Source of the DNA: Elysia marginata
Taxonomy: Eukaryota; Mollusca; Gastropoda; Plakobranchidae
Direction: 5' to 3'
Length of the DNA stretch: 20,501 nt
NCBI GenBank assembly: GCA_019649035.1
Contig: BMAT01007353.1
Coordinates: 160,891-181,391, forward strand
A program made the position numbers and the translations under genes. The first letter of the stretch is position 1, and each line of letters begins with the position of its first letter. Below are positions 1-11,767 of this stretch, in pieces. The notes beneath the pieces are model-generated. The model ran no database searches and was not told where the DNA came from. It saw only the letters and a list, made by a program, of their open reading frames with translations.

Positions 1-413
1 ACCTATTTATAATAGTTCAAAGAGCAGTGTGGGTTTTCCGTTTATTCATTTCATCTTATTCATAATGCATTTTCCCATTTGTTTTGGTCCAATACAATGT
101 ACTCTCTGTGCAAGATTTATATATTTCTTACAAAATCAAATACTCTAATGAAGTGCAACAAGGGTTACTCTACCACCAACTATTATGTTCTGTCTCTTCA
201 TTTATTGTTTACAAGGCCCTTTTACTTAAGCTCTTATGGCAGTCACACAGGCAAAAACAGCAGGGTTCCTATGTTCCTATTAAAATAAAGTTAAGATGTC
301 AGATAAATCTGCTTTTATTTAGAGTGTGAAGGTATGAGCAAATTATAAAATGCTGGAAAGATCTATTGACATACTTCATATGTAAACCTCTTTAGTATGG
401 TAGGAGAACATAC
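1..413. other. No recognisable gene; possible intron or flank of the left-edge candidate gene
   Basis: AT-rich sequence with short unremarkable open frames on the plus strand around 79-329. On the minus strand there are AG acceptor-like sites (ATAG near 272, GCACAG near 110). None gives a convincing exon in the phase required by the candidate signal-peptide exon. Confidence 0.4.
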
Positions 414-504
414 CAAATCCTAACTGTTGACTAGAAGCAGCTGAGGAAGTTGATGCACACATAATCCAGGCGTAAAAAAGTAAAAATATTGTGGTTACTT
501 TCAT
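414..504 (-). CDS. Candidate first coding exon of a secreted protein (partial)
   Basis: A minus-strand ATG at 504 (context GTCACCATGA, A at -3) opens a 42-codon frame ending at 376, or 30 codons plus one base if spliced at the donor TTTG|GTATGT (exon end 414). The translation begins MKVTTIFLLFYAWIMCA and continues STSSAASSQQ. This is a textbook signal peptide: Lys at position 2, a hydrophobic core of about 13 residues and small residues (SSA) where signal peptidase would cut. The rest of the gene would lie to the left, probably outside the window; I could not join it convincingly to anything in 1-400. No family is recognised. A TATAAAAG sits only 8 nt upstream of the ATG, too close to serve this start. 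It could be chance. Confidence 0.3.
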
Positions 505-3500
505 GGTGACTCCTTTTATAATGATTTTGGCATTCCATTTAGGAAGTGTAGTAAATGCATAAACTTATTACTATTACCTGCAGTTGTTGATTGTTATGGG
601 CATCTAACTAAGATTTCAATTGTATAAAAGCTAAAAAGTTAACAGACTATTTCCCATGTTCAAGTTAATTGCTATTGGTCCCACAAAAAAAAAAAACCCC
701 TGTCAACTTCTTATTTTCATACTTAGGTTTGTATTAACGCAATTCTGGTGAATTTGTATTGTTGGTGTATACACCCCTCATAAACACACATTTGTGTATA
801 TAACATAAAAATCTCTTTAAAGATAATAATAAAGTTGGGCAGTCATATTGGTGATTTGAGATCAAGGAAAATATACATGATGTGGCTTTTTTGCTTCTGT
901 CTATCGAAATAAGAGTGAATGTGCACCCATGTACTCTAGACACGAGAAAAATAACCAAACTATAATTAAGGGGTTAATAATCATTGTTGTATATGTTTTA
1001 CAAATGATACAAAATATTGTGAGAATTAAAAAGACTGATTTTTTGTTACATTCATTATATGTCCCTTTGTTGTTTTTTCCCATTTGAAAAAATTGATAAT
1101 ACTAGGGTTATAAGTACTTGACTGACCCACATCTAAATCCTTTCTTGTGCTTTCCCTTTGCTAAAAGTAAATTATGAGCCCTGTGGAACAAGGTGTGTTT
1201 TGTTGCAAACAGAATTTATTGCCCGAATTTCAAAACTGATTTTAGAGATGAGATTAAAATAACTGGCTCTTCATTTCAAAATTATGTACCTTTTCCGCTA
1301 CGTTATCTGGGCCACAATTTGACTTGAGCCCTGAGCCCCTGAGCCTTAAGTGTTCCGTCACCTGTTACAATCCATGCAAAGGAAAGTGAAAACAAACCGT
1401 TGGTCAGGGGAGCTTCTTTGAGTTATTTTTAAACCTCAACTTTGAGCTGTTATGACAGGGAATGCCATATAAACATTGGTGTGTCCAAAAATATAAAAAA
1501 AATAGCTAAACCAGTATATCGGTCTTAAGGGCTCAAAGGATTAGGTATACAACAGTTGTGTACAACACCCCCTCCCCCATAAAAAAAACCAACAACAAAA
1601 AGACAAACAGAAAACTAAAGAAACAATAAATCAAACAAAGATAGGGACGGAAGGTTTTAATGATCTTTTGTTCACAAGGCATAATAAATTAGGATATCTT
1701 ATGATATGACGTAAAACTTAAAAACTGAAACAAAGATTGCAAAGCTAAGGCTGGATGGAAGAGAAACACTTCATCTGCCTATGCAAGGACACTGATAGCT
1801 TTTGTTATTTTCTATCAAGCTAAAGCATTCCAAATTCGGTAGCAAAGTAAAGACAAGACATTCAGCTAGATCCAGATTTGAGAAGGAAATTTAGTGGCTA
1901 ATTATTGTACTGTAACTGTAAATTTCATATTGAGAGAATAATCCACTTTGAAGGTTTAGCATTCCTAGTAAAATCAGACCCAAACTTTCAGCTTTACCTG
2001 ACTGAAAGAAAGTTTAATATGAGCGCTTTTCATCACTTTGAACAGTTACAACAATTTGCCTCTTTTTAACCCGCAAATTAAGTTAAATGGGAATTTTTCT
2101 TTGACAGATACCAAAGCATTTTTAACAAATGTTCTGTGGTTAAAAAAAAAAAACATCAAATATCACAAAAGTGAGCAAGTTATTTCAGTCTGCAACAAGG
2201 GAAAAAGGCCAACAAGAATTTAAAGCTGTAGGGAAAGGAAGTGCGAATTGAACACACCGAAACAGATTGGCACAATTTAATATCACAAGCACAAATTAAT
2301 ATATTGCCACATTTGAGAAAAAAGCAAAGTTGTCTTGATGTATAATATACAATGTAAAATTTTGATGTAGCAAACTAGATGAAGACTGTTAGTTCTGCTT
2401 AATAAAAAAAAAGAGTACAATATCTTGCGCAACTTTTGCATTGAGAATACTGCATTGTCAATGAATAGAACTTTTTTGGTCTTTCAACGATCATACATCA
2501 TTGCTGACAACTTAAGCTAAAAAATTTTTTTAAAAAAACTATCTGAGGTAATTTGTGAGTGAAAAAAATAATAATCTAATTATTCAAAATACAGATCATC
2601 ATAAAAATATCATTTGCATGGCATTATACTTAAAGATTTGAAATTGTGTCTGGAAAAGAATTTTATACTCCAAAATTTTGCTGGGAAAAAATATGAACAG
2701 AGAAATAAAATGGCATCGGTACTTGCTTGCAAGTGGAGGAGTATAATCTTATTCTGAAATAGCAGGCAGTGTAAAGTACAATGGGACAGAAATATTTAAA
2801 AGAAAAGGTAACTTTTGCTTGCAATATGCATTTAGGGTTGCAAAAATATACCTTTGCATTGGCACCATGTTACTTCCACAAATTTCAATTTAATGCCATG
2901 GAGTCACTGCAGGAGTCTATTAACTGTTTTTTAGCTTCATGGTAAATGTGCATTAAAAAACATTATTGAAGCAACAATCTCTATAAAAGAGATGAATGGG
3001 AAATAAAGAAGTAAATCCTTAATTTTGATTAATGTTTAGTAAGTTTACCCTTATTTTAAGGAACTAACACCAAAAAATAAATACCAAAAAAGGCAGAAGT
3101 GGCATGGGTATTTTATAATAAGCATCATGTAATAGTTCAGAGCCCTCAAATGGGGAAAAGCAGAGGAAACCTTTAAAAACTGGTACATGAGTTTTCTTCA
3201 TTGTCACCTATTTTTGTTGAATCCACTGGAGTGCAGACATTACTTAAATGTTCATCTATATGTATCTTTATCATACAAATATTTACGCAAGCCTCCCTTG
3301 AGATTCAATTGATGATACGCTGGAAAAAAGTTACAGACTGTGTAAAAATGCATATGTTTAAAACAAAATAAAACTTATACTTATAGTTTAGTTGTACATT
3401 TACCAAACAATCCATATCACATACTAAATAGCTCAGTTTTTTACATCCATGAAGTTTTGAGAAATTTTGTTTTCAAGACAAAAAAAAACAACCATTATCA

Positions 3501-5755
3501 GAGAGACTTAAGAAACTTGGAAAAATGAATGAAAAATGTCCTAAATTTTCATGTTTAAATGGGGAGAGGGGGGATTAGTCCGTTTTTTGAGGGTTTGTAG
3601 AAGTATATTTTTTATTTTTAATCAATCTATGTTCTTTTAAAAAAAAGTTGTTTATTTTTTTCAAAGATTTTTAAGCCTTTAAAGATTATTTGACATTTGA
3701 AACGGTTGTTCTTATAACACTCGATGAAAAAGTTCTTTTGAAATCAGAAAAACGTAGAACAAAATAAAGTCCCTGGAATAAAAGAAAAATGTTTAGATGA
3801 ATAATAACCTGCATTTAGCAGTTCCTTTCACTTTTTATCCACAAAAGTTTCATTTATGATAAGCTATTCTTACATAAGACTGAGAAAGACTTAATAGGGG
3901 TTAAACATGTGAAACTTCAATCCAAAAGGTCAGGATATTTCCATTCTGACTTGTGAACTGAAATTTAGAACACCTGATAGCACCACTTAACTTGGCAGTG
4001 ACCTGTTGACACATGGCAATGAGCAATGACTAAACTAATATAGAAATCTAATGGGTTGTGTAAGGTGAAAAGTTTTTTTTTCTGAATGCCAGTTCTGAAT
4101 AACTCAAATAATCTCTTCTTCCTATCTCCCGCTCTCTCTATTAAATAAATACAAAAGAGGTTTCTGAGTAAAATAGTACAACAGGATTCAAATTGACGTG
4201 ACATAAACGCTTTAAAAAAGAACACAGCATATTTTTGCAAAATAATGACCCATAGATGTCGAGTTTAAAGGCACTTGAGGGAAGCACACACCTGATATAA
4301 AATGAATAAATGCCATAACTCTGTCCAATACAGTCAAAGTACTGTATCTTCAATGAAAACCATATGGCTTTGATTGTCCCCAAGAGAAACTAACTGGGCA
4401 TTAGTAAGCACAGTTGATAAAGCGGTAACAAAACTGACATTGTTCCTAAGGATATATGCTACGGCAAACCTAGTCAGCGAAATACATGCAAACATTGACT
4501 TTATGTGCATAGAAGAAATACTTGTAATCTTTTTTAAAGTCTAGCACATTTCAAAATTAATATATATATATATATAATTGATTCAATTTTTGGACAGGTA
4601 TGTGGTTTTGTTTGAATATTTGATTTTGAACTAGAATCTTCAACTTTTGAGTTTATAATAAACAGTTCTTGCAGCTAAAATGGTAAAATTTTAGATTTAT
4701 TGGAAATCCGGTTTTTTATGGGCTTTATGTGTACCACTCGGGGTCCTAAGTTCAAGTGTTTCATTTTGTATTTCTACCTTTCCACTGCCATGGTAACAAG
4801 ACAAAACGACAGCCACTTGGATTTGAAGGTAACTTTCTGTGCATTGTTTTGTTTTTATGCTTTATAAGTTAAAGCCCTGAAACTTGACACACTAATACAC
4901 ACTAATTAACTAATGCATTTCAAAAATTTTGTCAACAGATTTGCAATTTAAAAAAAAAAATTTTTTTAACTTAAAGTTATCTGTTATACAAATCTATGAA
5001 ATAATATATTTATATTTTTCCATAAAAAATAAATTTAAATGCTGCAAAATCCTGATGACAAAATATAGAGAAACAAGCTTCAATCACACTGAATTTGAAA
5101 TCAACAGTTGAAGAACTGTCAGAGTTATTGATTTTCCTTTAGTGTTAAAATTTGCTTTTCAGAGAAAACTTAAAAATTAAGATTAAGGTGTAAATTGTAG
5201 TAAAAATGTTTTGAAATACTAAAGAGATTGAACAGAAGTTACTAAATTAATATCATAGAATGACCAAATAGTTAATTTTGTACCCACTTCAGCCAAATAA
5301 TAGTCGCAAATTTATGCCTTTGAAGGCACTTGTACAGAATATGACTTTATATAAAAAAAAAATCTCATACTTTAAAACAGATCTAGACAAGTGAATTACC
5401 AATCAACAAGCTGCTGACCCTTCAAGATAATAAATGTCTCAAGTCCAAGCGGAATGAGTCTGATGTCGCTATTTTCACCTTCACAGGCATTTCTATTTTT
5501 GCAAGACATGTTTGTATGCTTCCAAAAAGTCAAAAATATCATGAAGTTAAAGTTATCAATATTTTGTGGAAATACATTACAATTTTTGTTGATTTGAAAT
5601 ATAATATAAAAAAAAAAGAATGCCCTTAGCTAAAAAAGGAATTTCCAACTTCCAACTCATTCGCCCTGGATGCAAGACAAATCTGTTACTAACAGGGTCA
5701 AATTATGTACTTTGAGTAATTGATTGAAGGGTATTTTTACAAGCCCAATTCCACT
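505..5755. other. AT-rich gene-free stretch
   Basis: I find no exon-like open frame with a recognisable protein in either strand over about 5 kb. The content is AT-rich single-copy-looking DNA with many A- and T-runs, a TA dinucleotide run near 4559-4576 and an A11T7 palindrome at 4950-4967. The short open frames (for example around 734-1083, 2038-2223, 3965-4383, 4929-5111) have compositions expected of AT-rich noise. Confidence 0.5.
4559..4576. repeat. (TA)n microsatellite
   Basis: An uninterrupted run of about nine TA units, within AT-rich DNA. Confidence 0.8.
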
Positions 5756-5912
5756 TCAAAGGTGCTCTCAGGGCTTGGGTCCCAATGACAATTTACGGGC
5801 TGCCACCCAGAGACTAGCGGGGATACCATGACTTAGCCTCAGCCGGTCACATTATACTGACACCGACCCAACCAGTAGGGGCCCGGACTGTGTTCGGCTG
5901 TGTTTCGAACCG
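5756..5912. repeat. GC-richer island, probable old dispersed repeat of unknown family
   Basis: This stretch of roughly 150 bp has clearly higher GC than its surroundings, with runs such as GGGCTGCCACCC and AGGGGCCCGG and several CpGs. It abuts the foldback and hAT-like MITE at 5914-6256. The central part (CACATTATACTGACACCGACCC) has the look of a dispersed element fragment, but I cannot name the family. No open frame of length. Confidence 0.35.
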
Positions 5913-5913
5913 C

Positions 5914-6004
5914 ACTTTGAGTAAACCAGGGTTGTAAATGTTTCATTGGCCATTTACAACCCTAGTACTTTAAGTAAGCCAGGGTTGTAAATGGCCAATG
6001 AAAC
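5914..6004. repeat. Direct-plus-inverted foldback at the MITE 5' end
   Basis: A perfect 24-bp inverted repeat pairs 5940-5963 with 5981-6004, leaving a 17-nt loop. In addition, the 5' terminal repeat CAGGGTTGTAAAT occurs twice in direct orientation (5927-5939 and 5980-5992), each preceded by near-identical 13-mers ACTTTGAGTAAAC (5914-5926) and ACTTTAAGTAAGC (5967-5979). Confidence 0.85.
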
Positions 6005-6256
6005 AAAAAGCTGAACACGATGTAAGACTCTAAGTGTTTTGGGATCAATAGAACTATAGAGAAACAATAGGCAAGGGACACTCTTAAGAGGCTTATAAAG
6101 GCAGGAGTTGTGCTCTTAATTTAGTTCAATACTGTTAGAAAATAACTTCCAAGCAGGTGTTGAATAACTGATTAGTTTGTCCTTAATTGAGTTGATATCC
6201 CAAATTGAAGGGGGGAAAGCTGAAATCAGCTTAAATCTGAAAGATTTACATCCTTG
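5980..6256 (+). mobile_element. hAT-like MITE, copy A
   Basis: About 277 bp starting CAGGGTTGTAAATGGCCAAT and ending GAAAGATTTACATCCTTG, a decayed inverted copy of the start. It aligns along its length with copy B (15219-15512): shared blocks include AAGCTGAACAC, AGAACTATAGAG, GGTGTTGAATAACTGATTAG and AAGCTGAAATCAGCTTAAAT. CAGGG-type termini are typical of hAT elements (known), but no clear 8-bp target duplication was found, and there is no transposase. The open frame at 6177-6380 overlaps the element's 3' end and is not a gene. Confidence 0.65.
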
Positions 6257-7753
6257 GGGAATAAATGTAAAACCATTGCTAAGGAGCCAACATTTGAAAG
6301 TTTTGGAGTTTTTATATAGCAGAATACCTTTGTACTTTTATAAAACAGATGACTGGTTGAATAAAAAATGTATAAATTGAGTTGAGGTTGGCAGCCTTGA
6401 AAGAGTACTTTAGTGGGAATATACTACATTAAGGAAAAAAGTCTTTTTTTATAAAACATGTTTCTCCTGAGCAGTTTGACAACAGCACACCGGATTGTGA
6501 TCTTATCAAAGAATTTCTTTATCATTTATGTCATGTACATTAAAGATATCATAAAATACATGATAAAAAATATAAGAGCAAATTATGTCTTTAACCGATA
6601 ATATTCTAGGGTAAAAAAAAGAGCAAATTTTGACCAGGCTTTAGTATAAATTGAGTGCATTCCTGAAAATTACATTCAGCAAGTTAAAAACACATTCATG
6701 TATACAATGACTTTCACATCATAAGAAAAAATTCTGCATGACCAGTACATCTGTTTAAAAATGGATTGTAAAATAAAGTTCATAAAACAAAAAGCACAAC
6801 TCTGGTTATCTTGAGATTCTCATGGGATTAGGCGGAAGGTTCTAATGCTTGAAACATGGTGATAACAAAATAACACATACGCCCTACGGTATGAAGTGTA
6901 TAAAAACCACAAATAGATCAGATGTTACCACTTTCATATTCAAACTTCATACCAGTAATGGTATTTTTGTTGCTTTTTTAAAGAGCTCCTTGAACTGTAG
7001 TAGGACATTATAGCGTGATCGATATTAGATTTCATTTACCACTTAAATAAATAAGTAAATAAATAATGACATTGTTGGGGTTTTTTTTTCACTCAAACTT
7101 CTGATGAGTACCTCATTCGGACTGATTACATAGCATGATGTTGTTTCTATCCCTCTACGAGTTTCATGATCTCTCTTTAGCACAAAACATTTATATTGCA
7201 GATACATTTCTTGTTCAGCAATAGAATTAGTAAAGCCTAAATGCAGATGAAATGATTGAGCTTGGGAAGTAGTAGAGGCAAAGTTTTTGAAACATTAGAT
7301 GGTGAAAATGAAATTGCTGAGTATACCTAAAAGCAATAGTTAGCAAGTTAGAAATATATCCATGTCACCTGTTCTGGAGTATTTACAAAAAATATTTCTC
7401 TTTGAAAATTATTCATGATTTATGCCCAAATATAAATCATATAAGGTGAACGTAATCTTCAAACTGAGATTAAAGTTTTTTCTAATCTGTTCTATTTAAT
7501 TCATATGCTAAACTTTGCTCTGTTTTTACTTTTAAGATGGCTCAAATTTTGCAAAATACGCCAGTATACAGATATTCTAGCAAGGTAGTTGTTTTTCAAC
7601 ACAACAGTTTAATTGGGACTCTTTTCCAAACATTTCTTTCAACAGGGCAAGATAGCACAAGCTTGATTCAGAAACATGTGTAATCTATAGTGAATTTAGA
7701 GGCAGCTACTGTAGTAAATAATTCACATACTGAGTGGACTTAAATGCTAGCAT
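6257..7753. other. ENTPD downstream flank / putative 3'UTR
   Basis: No coding sequence seen. This AT-rich stretch probably includes the ENTPD 3'UTR at its right end. A 10-bp inverted repeat GGTATGAAGT/ACTTCATACC lies near 6888-6952. Confidence 0.4.
7495..7613 (-). promoter_or_regulatory. Candidate ENTPD poly(A) signals
   Basis: Reading the minus strand downstream of the stop codon, the first polyadenylation-type hexamers I find are ATTAAA at 7613-7608 and at 7500-7495. No canonical AATAAA is closer. These are AT-rich hexamers in AT-rich DNA, so this is a weak call. Confidence 0.2.
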
Positions 7754-7855
7754 CTACTTTGCACTGAGCTGTTCATAGGAGAAATCTTCCGACAAAGTAG
7801 ATAGGGCAGCTCCTAGTGACCATGACACCTCACGCCCTAAAAGTTTGGATTCAAC
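7754..7855 (-). CDS. ENTPD coding exon 12 (ACR5 and stop)
   Basis: Acceptor CCAAATAG, phase 0; 102 nt ending in TAG. Encodes residues 440-472 with REVSWSLGAAL, the ACR5 signature (W[AS]LG). The chain then ends after a short polar tail (SEDFSYEQLSAK) without a second membrane helix or an ER-retrieval signal. The acceptor's pyrimidine tract is modest, but the motif and the phase are decisive. Confidence 0.9.
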   Translation of the reverse strand, partial: VESKLLGREVSWSLGAALSTLSEDFSYEQLSAK

Positions 7856-10800
7856 CTATTTGGAAATAGACGGTGATAAAGATAAAAATTAATTTGTGAA
7901 CAGCTTGACTTAAAGAGAAATATTTGATGGCTCTATGGCCTTTAAAAATGTAGTTGCACATTTTTATCTGGCCTTTTATCTACTAAAATGCCCAAAAAGC
8001 TTAACAATACTTTCAGGAATGCCATACCAACTGTAAAGTCTTTCTAGCTTAATGAAAGAGGAGCAATTTTGTGAAACAGAGTATATATCTAGCATAGTTT
8101 CAATATTTTCACTGCCTTTGATATCATTACACACCTATAACACGACTAGATAGTCAAGAAGAGAAACTTACCGTTAGAAGCTTATCTTTTGGCAGCCCCA
8201 CTCCCTCAGTTAGCATAACATAGATGTATATCAAATCAATACACAGAAAAGGGCGTTGCTGTGAAAAATTTTTTTGCAGGCAATCTGAAACAAAACAAAA
8301 AAATATCAGCATAACTAAACAATGATTTGAATATAGAGATTGACCATTATACTGCTGAGTTATAATTCTGGTGTACATACAGCTATGTCCAAATGTGGAA
8401 CTCAAACCACCACTAGACCTAAATGAGAAATCTATAGACCTTTGCTGTTTGTTATCTAGTACATTATAAAATTTACTAAATAGCCTATATGTCTTTTTCT
8501 ATGAATGAAAGTTACCAAAAACAGAAAAAGCTAGTTTTTAGATTTAGACCTGTTCTAGGTCTGGAGGCCAAAATCCATTGCATTGCAGTATAGAGGTTAA
8601 ACTAAAATTTAACATAAACTTGGGTTGTTTATCTAGCATTTTTACACAAAATAAAGAATACATTTCAAAGTCTTATGTGGGTCACATCAATAATGTTATG
8701 CATTCTTTTTCAAAACAAAAAGACATTTGAAGTTTTAAACTCAAAAATTTAGAAGCATAAAACATTAAACATAGTTTTGAAAAGTCTAGCACAACTCCTT
8801 ATAAGTTTTCAAGCTCAGAAATTTTCACTTATAATACATTATTTTAAAGTTTAAAGCTTTTCCTCTTTTGGTACTGTCATACACCAGGTAAGCTATTTGG
8901 TGGCAGATGTATACATTTAAACAACAGGATCAAAGCTCGCCTGTCATGATTATTAAATGTCTGCCTTGTGTTTTTGTTTGCTAATATCAGTTGATTGGTA
9001 CGCCAAAGATGCCTTCTGTCAACCTTTCTCTTTATTTGGAAGTTGATTGGATTATGAAGGAATCTACAAGAGATAAACAAAATGGTATTCAGTGGAACTT
9101 ATGGCAGCAGTTAGATTACTTAGGATGTGCTGATGACATGGTTTTGCTTTAACATACTAAAGGTCAGATGCAAAGCATAAATGAGGACCTAAATAAAATG
9201 TCAACAAGGGTTGGGGTTCGCATCCACAGAGGAAAGTTTAAGATACTTAGGTCAGGAGCAGAAACCGAAGAAGCAATCATACTGGGAACAGATGCGTTAA
9301 AGAAAGTAGTTTCATTTATATATTGAGGAAGTATGATTGACCTGTATGGTGGAACAGATGCAAACATCAAAGCAAGAATTGGAAAGGCGAAATCAACATA
9401 CACACAACTACAAAGGATCTGGAAAGCTAGAAACACATCTCAAAAGATCAAGATCAGACTTAACAACTTGAACAGCAAATCAGTTTTGCTGTATGGATAT
9501 GAAACTTGGAAGGCCACACCTGGGGCAATCAAGAAAATGCAGACCTTTATAAATAGATGTATGTTGGGTATTCTAAGAATAAAATGACATGACAAGGTAA
9601 GGAATGAGGAGGTGTGGAGGCAAACAGGGCAGAAACCAGTTGAGGAGGAAATCAGAATGAGAAGATGGCATTGGATTGGACACACACTGAGGCAGGGGTA
9701 GGCCCAGCAGGGGTAGGCCCATAAAAACATGGGAAATAATAATGATGGGGAAAAGAATGGGGTCAGCTTGGAAGACTTGCCCAGGACCAGAGTGGGTTGC
9801 ATTTACTTGTGCATGACCTATACCCTGTTAAGGGTGAAAGGCATTGATGATGATGATGATGATGATGATAATGGTGATGATGATGAATGTTAAATGATTG
9901 TCTACCATGGCCTTCCATTTTTACTGAGTCCTGGTCTCAAATACGTTAATGTTATAATAATAATACAAATAGACAACACAAAATTCTCACATGATTTAGC
10001 AGCACTTAGGTAGTTTTCAGGTGTGAGGATGTAGTTATGTTCATTCCATGGAATCAATCTTGCCCACCTAGCAACATCAAAAAAGTACGAGAACAAGTGT
10101 ATATCTCGAGCTTCTAAGGCTGCATTTTGGATAAAGCCAGCTCTGGCAACAAACTTCTTTGCACTAGCTTCAACTGCTGAGAGAATGTTGCTGTTGTAGT
10201 TGCTTCCCCTGTAGAGAGTCAGGTTTCAACAAATATCACATTAAGTCAACAAAGTCACAGTCTGAATTGACAATAGAAACATTTGGTGGTTAAAACAGTC
10301 ACATGAGCAAAATAAAATCCAACAACATACAAGTGATAGAACCTAAAGTAACAAAAAATTAATTTTTTGCGTGAAAAACTTTTCTGTTCCTCATCAAAAT
10401 ATTCTTACATTTTTATACAGGCAAAAACTGATGTCTAAGCAACAAAGTTTTTTTCAACGTTGCCCATGCAGTATTTCACAATTTCTCTTCGCTATCTTTT
10501 ACAATTATTTTATTTTCTAGGCTGTGTTCAAATTTAAATATTTTACAGCAATGAATTTGAATACCTAAAGGAAAAAAACAAAAATACATTTTTTTTAATA
10601 TTGAGCAAAGTTTATTGAACCCTATGAGTAAATAAATGTTTACAGACATAATGCTGCAAAACATTTAACAATCAACACATTAAATTAAATAGATAGCTGG
10701 GCTAAAAACTGCATGTTTTGCAGTAAGTCCAAATGAGTCAGACGTTGCAATTTCACAATACAAGGCAGTGATATTTTTAACGATGTAGTTTTCAGAGCTT

Positions 10801-11699
10801 CCAACAGGGTTCCTGAAATTTGTCAAGATAGAAATTCAAGCACTTTTCCAGGACTTTCCATGGACCAACTTATGAATTCCAGAACCACCAACAGCATAGT
10901 TTTTTAAGATGCTGAGATTATAATTGTAAAAAGTGGGTGAATTGAAGGCACATAGACCCCAGATAAAAAAGGGACATTTCATTGCAGATTGCAAATTGAA
11001 AGGAAACAAATATCAGGTGGCCCAAAAAAAAAATATGTCCTCAACTTTGTCCCCCTATAACTTCACACCTGTTTACAGGATTCACAAATTGGTCCCATAT
11101 CAATTTTACAAACAATAAAATGACTGCATAGGCATACTTAATTGCACATAGACTGCTTCTACATCTCTACCATCAGAACACTGCAAACATAAAAAGACCA
11201 GACTTTATTTCTGATGCCATATTCACTACAATGCAGCTGTCTTATAATATTGCTAGTATGGGAGTGAATATATGTACAACCCTATGCACAGACCACAAGC
11301 ATCAGTGACATAGAATTGGACACAAGACCTCAGAAACATGTAGCATCATGATTTCCTTATAACAATATTATTGATACAGGACATTTTTTTGTCCAGAGCA
11401 CCAGAGCCTTTTCCAAACCAAAACTTCACACAATCACCCTCGCCTCTACATAATTATGACTCATTTTGAAATAATAAAAGAATATATTTGTGCAAGTCTC
11501 ACTACAGTATGAGGGTTAACCTACTTTAAAAAAAAAAATTTTTTTTGTAAGTCTGTTTCATTTTCAGCTCTGGATATCAAAGAGAGGTAGGGAGGGAGTG
11601 AGAGAGAGACAGAAAGAGAATGTCGATCTGCATAGGAAAAATGAAGGACAGAATCTTACACTTGTGAAGATGAGGGAGGAGCAGACATAATGCCAGAGG

Positions 11700-11767
<68 letters not shown>

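Larger units (their letters stand above)
8285..9990 (-). other. ENTPD intron 10
   Basis: 1706 nt, GTGAGA..TTTCAG. Its central part is occupied by the plus-strand RTE retrotransposon remnant and its ATG/GAT-repeat tail. The rest is AT-rich and featureless. Confidence 0.8.

Noticed and set aside
513-520. TATAAAAG on the minus strand as a promoter for the signal-peptide exon
   Set aside because: It is only 8 nt before the ATG, so a start site 25-30 nt downstream would lie inside the reading frame. AT-rich DNA yields such matches often.
4141-4383. 80-codon minus-strand open frame near 4141-4383 and its overlap with 3965-4240
   Set aside because: Cys/Phe/Tyr-rich translations typical of AT-rich noise, with no domain, splice or codon support.
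6177-6380. 67-codon plus-strand open frame
   Set aside because: It spans the 3' end of MITE copy A and its flank, with no protein features.
7963-8025. Alternative last ENTPD exon (a minus-strand open piece after TTTACAG)
   Set aside because: It lacks the W[AS]LG motif and does not match the family C-terminus. The exon at 7754-7855 does.
9440-9802. 120-codon minus-strand open frame
   Set aside because: It is antisense to the RTE reverse-transcriptase remnant, and the hydrophobic translation is a shadow.
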